Shown: one piece after another, positions 61,180 to 64,000 of the stretch
Numbering within the stretch: the first letter of the stretch is position 1
Layout: every line of letters begins with the position of its first letter
Assembly: GCF_051020985.1 (NCBI RefSeq)
Contig: NC_135010.1
Location: forward strand, 4,710,001 to 4,774,000
Origin: Nomia melanderi
Taxonomy: Eukaryota; Arthropoda; Insecta; Hymenoptera; Halictidae
Direction of reading: 5' to 3'
DNA: 64,000 bases
The notes under the pieces: generated by a model
What the model saw: the letters and a program-made list of their open reading frames with translations, nothing else
Told to the model about the DNA's origin: nothing
Databases searched by the model: none
Made by a program: the position numbers and the translations under genes

Positions 61180-61870
61180 CCAGAAAAAACCATCGTCACC
61201 ACACTTCACCCACGACATGCGTTCGTCAAGAACGCGCCCGTCAAACGCGCGTCAGTCACGGAGCAACCTAAGAAAACGCGCTAGTCAAACAGTCCGTCCG
61301 TTAATTACATTATTGTTTCGAAAGCTCAGCCCCGTCTCGCCTCGCAGTGAACAGTAAGAAAAAGCCGCAGCCGTTTCCAGGACAATTACTCGGCTATGAG
61401 CGAGTTCTTCCGCGAGGACGGGTGAGGGTGTTCAAAGAGCGTCAAAGTGACGGGCCGGGCGACCGAAGGCGCGGCGGCGGGTCCTTTGTGGGGACGCGTC
61501 CAGCCCGGCCAGCTAAGTGCATTCCTTTATTAGAGAGTTCCAGAGCCGGGGAAGAGCCGGCCGGTATACTTAAGTGCGGCCACCGGCGAGCGAACGGGTC
61601 CGTTTTGCACTTTGAAATGCCGGCAGCTAAGTGCGATCCACTTTTCACCGGGGCGCAGCCCGCGCGACGTATAATGGGGTTTGGCGATCGGGCTGCGCTG
61701 CCCTTTTCCGGTGACTTTCGCTACCGGTCAACCCTGGACTCCGTGAATATCTTTCAATTATTTCGCTTTGGAGACGTGGAATCCGGTGTTCTGAGTTTCT
61801 GGGGATTTCGAGAGAATCTCGAATACGCTGACGTTTGGTATGGGGACGCGGGATGTGAATGATTTTGTGA
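61180..61870. other. GC-rich block with three AAGTG-type motifs at 57-bp spacing
   Basis: GC content rises sharply. AGCTAAGTGC at 61511 and 61625 and ACTTAAGTGC at 61568 are each exactly 57 bases apart. A 171-codon frame is open on the plus strand but has no known domain and no ATG at its listed start. TTAAGTG resembles the binding site of NK2-class homeodomain proteins, so an enhancer is possible; this is inference. Confidence 0.3.
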
Positions 61871-62119
61871 CTTTTCGTTGGCTCGAATGTATTTTGTATT
61901 CAATATTTTACATTGAATTTCTGGTCGCTTTGAGATTGCTTTTTACTTTATTAGTTTAGTGTTGATTACTGTTAGTTTATGGAGTATTTGCAATTTTCTT
62001 GTAAGGAGAGACTATTTATATGGATAATTCGAAGAAAGGTAAACTTGAGAAAAAAAACTGGGAAGTGTATAATTTCAGTTTTTCATATGAAGCCACATTT
62101 CTAAATAAATCAGTACTAA

Positions 62120-62359
62120 TCCTTTGCACTCGAGTGGTGATTCTCAGTCACCACTTAATTTGATGCAGTAATACTATAAAATTTAATATTTAATATTGAA
62201 CTGTGTATAATGCATCGGTGCGTGAAATATTGGGATAAAGAAAGCTTTGTTTGTCAATTTACTTGTAATTTCTCTTTGAGTTTATTTTTAAAAAACATCG
62301 TCTTTGTCTAGTTAGAAAATGTTAAATATTTCTAGCGAAATACTTTCGAGTGCAAAGGG
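62120..62359 (+). mobile_element. TTAA-type MITE (CTCGAG-GGTGACTCTC family), copy 2
   Basis: Ends CCTTTGCACTCGAGTGGTGA and TTTCGAGTGCAAAGGG, with TTAA on the right. Internal segments such as TTTCTCTTTGAGTT and AACATCGTCTTTGTCT are shared with 15712-15950. Confidence 0.7.
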
Positions 62360-62809
62360 TTAAAACTTATAACAGTAGCATATATTTTTACGTGAAATAG
62401 ATATAATGAATAAGAAACAAACAAATTAACCAAGTTCTATCCAATAATATTTATTCACAGCTCATATGAAAATAAGCCTTAACATCAATACATTCAAAAA
62501 CGCATGTTGACATGAGAAAATACACTAAGTTTCCCACTAAAATTTTTGCAACTTGGAATTACAAAATAAATGTTTTCAGAATAATGAAAACTCTATTCAT
62601 ATACACTAACATTGAATATAAACAATATTATGAACAATTACGTTAGGTGATCTATGGATATGCCACTGCTATATATAGTATATTGAATATGTCAAACTTT
62701 TTTCACTTTTTTTCCAAGATAGTATGGACACTAATTACTCGAAATACAAAATATCATATAAAAATTCAAAAAAAAAAAAAATAAAAATTTCATGGGACTT
62801 AATGGGTTA

Positions 62810-63410
62810 AGAGACACCCCGCGCATCCCATCGATTCCGTTTCACACGTACTCCGACACACGTTTAGCGGAGGGAAAGCTCAGGGAAAAAACATGTGGCC
62901 GAAAGAGTTAACTCGTAGCCACGAGCTGAAAGGCCGGTGCATTTTTAGATTACCATGGCTGCGCCGCGGTCCACGTGCTTCGCTTTTCCTGCACGCGGCA
63001 CGTAATGGATCGCGCGGATCGAAAAAAAATGCGGGGAAAGAGGTCGGCCCCTATAAATCGGACATGTGTACGAAACGCAGCTGCGCCAACCATTTTTGAC
63101 GGGGTTCTATCCATTATTGGAGATCAGCCGACCATTATTACGTCCTGTACGCGAATTTCGTGTTGCACCCGCCCGACGGAGGGGAAAAAAAGTGCCGACG
63201 ACCCCAGACGGCGCGCGGGTCGAAGCAATTTAAAGTTAAAAATGGCACCGAACGGCCAAGAATAACGGACAAAAGCGGCGCACGGTGCCTCCAAGTGCGA
63301 CGTCAAGCGATTCCGCGGACAAAGATGTCGGTGCAATTTTGGCGAATGAACGCCGGCTGCCTTTTCAGAGTCCGCTGTGAATTTGTGTAATGGTACCTTT
63401 TTGTCACTGG
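62810..63410. other. GC-rich block with a TATA-like sequence
   Basis: Abrupt GC-rich block. CCTATAAATC at about 63050-63059 sits in GC-rich flanks. Several short overlapping frames occur on both strands and none resembles a known protein. It could be a promoter or enhancer of an unrelated transcript; evidence is weak. Confidence 0.2.
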
Positions 63411-64000
63411 TCTCCGCGAAACGAATAGGAGAGATGCTTTTGATAAAAAGGAATTGGATTATGTTTAGGAAGGGATTTTTGCGTCGGTGTTTTATTAAGG
63501 GATACGATTGCTTTAATACGTTTGGCGTGAAGGTGTCTCCGATGTGTTGGTGTCTGTTGTGTAGTTGAATGGGTAACGTTAATTTAACAAGTTTTATTAA
63601 AATTTCTGATAAATTTGGAAATTGAATGAATAAAATTAAAACATATATAAATTAATAGAATTAATAAACAGAATAATAATTATTTAGAATAATAATTTAG
63701 GAAAACAATAATATTCACATCACACACAACTCGTCACTGTAACTTTTCACCGCAAGTAGAAACATCAAGCACTGGTCAGGCGGTCCAATTCGGAAGCATT
63801 CATATTTGATGAATGAACTAAGAATACTTATATTTAATCAAAATTTTCTGAAGCAATTTAAAAATACAAGAATTAACTGAAGTTCCGTTTTCTTTTTTAA
63901 AAATCTCAATCAATACAATATAAAATAACGATCTCTTATACTCTCAGAATTCACGCAGTCAAAGTTGGCAATGCATAAAATCTACGGATTACTGTCACTT

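Larger units (their letters stand above)
56697..64000 (+). other. Right end of the window, no gene recognised
   Basis: AT-rich with GC-rich patches at 58130-58640, 61180-61870 and 62810-63410, a tandem duplication, microsatellites and one MITE. The hallmark TM6 (Cys-Trp-x-Pro-Phe) and TM7 (Asn-Pro-x-x-Tyr) codons of the receptor were not found on the plus strand. Confidence 0.5.

Noticed and set aside
61347..61862. 171-codon plus-strand ORF
   Set aside because: No ATG at the start of the frame, no known domain, and several frames are open in this GC-rich block. Kept only as a GC-rich block.
51569..64000. Search for TM6-TM7 exons of the 5-HT2 receptor
   Set aside because: No plus-strand sequence with Cys-Trp-x-Pro-Phe or Asn-Pro-x-x-Tyr context was found; these exons are probably outside the window.
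1..64000. tRNA, rRNA and CRISPR arrays
   Set aside because: No convincing tRNA A/B-box pairs, rRNA stretches or spaced direct repeats were seen; CRISPR is not expected in an insect nuclear genome.

Overview
The window looks like insect nuclear DNA, most likely from a hymenopteran and probably a bee. It is very AT-rich with scattered GC-rich blocks of 200-600 bp, has long introns with consensus GT-AG junctions, and carries two conserved animal genes. The species assignment is inference. No prokaryotic features were seen.

Two host genes interleave on opposite strands. The first, on the plus strand, is a 5-HT2 serotonin receptor orthologous to fly 5-HT2A (5-HT2alpha of bees). Three internal exons are clear: 3413-3645 (TM3-TM4), 29106-29328 (extracellular loop 2 and TM5) and 44913-45252 (intracellular loop 3). 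A fourth, 51471-51568, is a tentative loop-3 exon. The phases agree from exon to exon. The start and TM1-2 would lie left of base 1, and TM6-7 right of base 64000, so introns of this gene cover nearly the whole window.

The second, on the minus strand inside the 25-kb intron between the first two receptor exons, is the 3' part of the 26S proteasome base subunit Rpn2/PSMD1. Four exons run 27950->27616, 25579->25227, 23306->22826 and 21759->21689. They end in the Rpn13-docking tail and a stop codon, with a candidate poly(A) signal at 21365-21360. About 410 C-terminal residues are present. The N-terminal exons were not found in the 36 kb upstream.

At 55272-56672, also on the minus strand, is an intact 343-codon ORF preceded in the same frame by a second open segment ending in TAG. 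It has no recognisable cellular domain and is GC-richer than its surroundings. I read it as a possible endogenous viral element or other captured gene, family unassigned.

The rest is intronic or intergenic and packed with repeats. There are many short TTAA-flanked elements with CCCTTTG/CCCTCTA-type ends (piggyBac-like MITEs), a frameshifted LINE 3' end at about 13390-13711, several tandem duplications of 50-230 bp, and a TKE-encoding minisatellite inside the Rpn2 coding sequence. Two inverted-repeat pairs bracket receptor exons: about 255-988 with 11436-12215 around the TM3 exon, and about 42249-42445 with 46930-47135 around the loop-3 exon.
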